Positions 6,596 through 7,057 of a stretch of DNA of 7,057 nucleotides are shown here, piece after piece (the stretch's first letter is position 1; each line of letters begins with the position of its first letter). Source of the DNA: Rhodoferax sp. (GTDB lineage: Bacteria > Pseudomonadota > Gammaproteobacteria > Burkholderiales > Burkholderiaceae_C); NCBI GenBank assembly GCA_016463455.1, contig JAEMRG010000107.1, positions 1 through 7,057 of the forward strand. The letters run 5' to 3'. The translations under genes were made by a program, and so were the position numbers. Below the pieces are notes generated by a model. The model was not told where the DNA came from. It searched no databases and saw nothing but the letters and a program-made list of their open reading frames with translations.

Positions 6596-6679
6596 TCAGG
6601 CCGTACCTAGCCGGTCCACCACCAAAATGCGCTGTTCAAAAGGGGTTAGCAGCGCGCCGGGGTTGCCGGGCGCATAGCT
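6596..6679 (-). pseudogene. unidentified C-terminal gene fragment abutting IS remnant
   Basis: The minus strand reads SYAPGNPGALLTPFEQRILV, then VDRLGTA and a stop at 6596-6598. It has a plausible protein-like composition and ends shortly before the receptor's upstream region. The frame stays open into the IS remnant at 6681, but that part is transposon sequence in a non-native frame. It may be the tail of a gene truncated by the insertion or deletion. I do not recognise the family, and the open stretch is short enough to be chance. The rest of 6341-6595 shows only the promoter candidate. Confidence 0.3.
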
Positions 6680-6680
6680 A

Positions 6681-6889
6681 CCCGGCAGCGAGTCTGAGTC
6701 ACCGTTTTGCCTGGTCACCCGTTGATGCGCTGATCGAGCTCAAAGTCGGGGGCCGCTTGCGCCGCCCCGTCCCAGTCGGTTGCCCAGCCAGGCTCGGGCG
6801 CAACACCCTCCCCGACATGCGCACCGCGCCCACTCCCCAACGGCGGCCCGCGTGCCTGCCATATGGCCATATGCGCGGGAGCTCAGAGT
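6681..6889. repeat. direct repeat, right member (IS91-type 3' end)
   Basis: This is the partner of 1871-2079, in the same orientation and 4810 bases away. Homology starts at the same base (CCCGGCAGCG) and stops near 6889 at CTCAGAGT, where the left copy continues. The palindrome CATATGGCCATATG recurs at 6860-6873. The two direct copies bracket the receptor-phytase unit. Confidence 0.88.
6715..6889 (-). pseudogene. IS91-family transposase C-terminal remnant (copy C)
   Basis: Read on the minus strand, the tail is AHMAIWQARGPPLGSGRGAH, then VGEGVAPEPGWATDWDGAAQ and APDFELDQRING with a stop at 6715-6717. This is the same C-terminus as copy B at 1905, and here the frame is continuous from the ARGPPL motif to the stop. 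The zinc-ribbon and the DHIGVDSE region seen in the other copies are missing. Homology breaks near 6889 and the adjoining 6890-6964 is unrelated sequence with nothing recognisable. A minus-strand frame that runs through 6968 in another phase is a chimera of this remnant and flanking DNA, not a gene. Confidence 0.78.
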
Positions 6890-6964
6890 TGTTGGTCAAG
6901 CGCCTCTGGTGATTTGGGCAGGCTTTGTGCCTCTCACACGACCGGCTAGTAAGGATACTGCCTA

Positions 6965-7057
6965 TCAAGCCCGCAGCGGCAGCACCACCACGTTGTCGCG
7001 CCCCGCCGCGCCAAAGGCTTGCTCTTTCAGGATGGCCAGTTGGTCACGCACTCGCGC
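6965..7057 (-). CDS. C-terminal 30 codons of an unidentified gene, cut by window edge
   Basis: The minus strand reads ARVRDQLAILKEQAFGAAGR, then DNVVVLPLRA and a TGA at 6965-6967. The frame is open to the window edge, has strong GC-rich third positions like the receptor and phytase genes, and begins with a helix-like amphipathic stretch. It is the last part of a gene lying mostly to the right of the window. Too little is visible to name a family. The next recognisable item downstream on its strand is IS remnant copy C, so this gene's original 3' neighbour may have been displaced. Confidence 0.55.
   Translation of the reverse strand, partial: ARVRDQLAILKEQAFGAAGRDNVVVLPLRA

Noticed and set aside
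1..7057. CRISPR array, tRNA or rRNA gene
   Set aside because: No regularly spaced short repeats, cloverleaf with CCA-type acceptor, or rRNA-like conserved blocks were seen on either strand.

Overview
The window looks like an accessory region of a betaproteobacterial chromosome, probably Burkholderiales and perhaps a Rhodoferax/Comamonadaceae-like organism. The placement is an inference from the GC-rich coding style of the right half and the protein families present. No rRNA, tRNA or housekeeping gene is here to fix it.

Left block (about 1-1870): the window opens in a decayed C-terminal piece of an IS91-family transposase on the minus strand. An AT-rich stretch follows with a promoter-like sequence and two tiny overlapping reading frames, 26 and 67 codons joined by TAATG, the first behind a consensus Shine-Dalgarno. 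Then comes a well-supported gene at 669-1733 for a prokaryotic pentameric ligand-gated ion channel (pLGIC, Cys-loop superfamily): signal peptide, extracellular ligand-binding domain with a YPFD motif, and four membrane segments. It is much more AT-rich than the right-hand genes, which suggests separate acquisition.

Right block (about 2200-6590, all minus strand): a two-gene unit whose first gene is a TonB-dependent outer-membrane receptor (3848-6340). Seventeen bases after its stop begins an exported two-domain beta-propeller phytase (2202-3830). The pair reads as a phytate-scavenging unit: the phytase releases phosphate from inositol hexakisphosphate outside the cytoplasm, and the receptor probably imports phytate, a product or a metal complex. 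Upstream of the receptor is an 18-bp match to a PhoB box with the same spacing to a -10 element as in the E. coli phoA promoter, which would tie the unit to phosphate starvation.

Boundaries: three degenerate IS91-type transposase 3' ends, all in the same orientation, lie at 1-147, 1905-2197 and 6715-6889. Two of them share an identical right-hand terminus 34 bp beyond the transposase stop. They frame both the channel block and the phytate block. The last 93 bp hold the C-terminal 30 codons of an unidentified minus-strand gene, and an unidentified 27-codon tail lies at 6596-6679 directly against one IS remnant.
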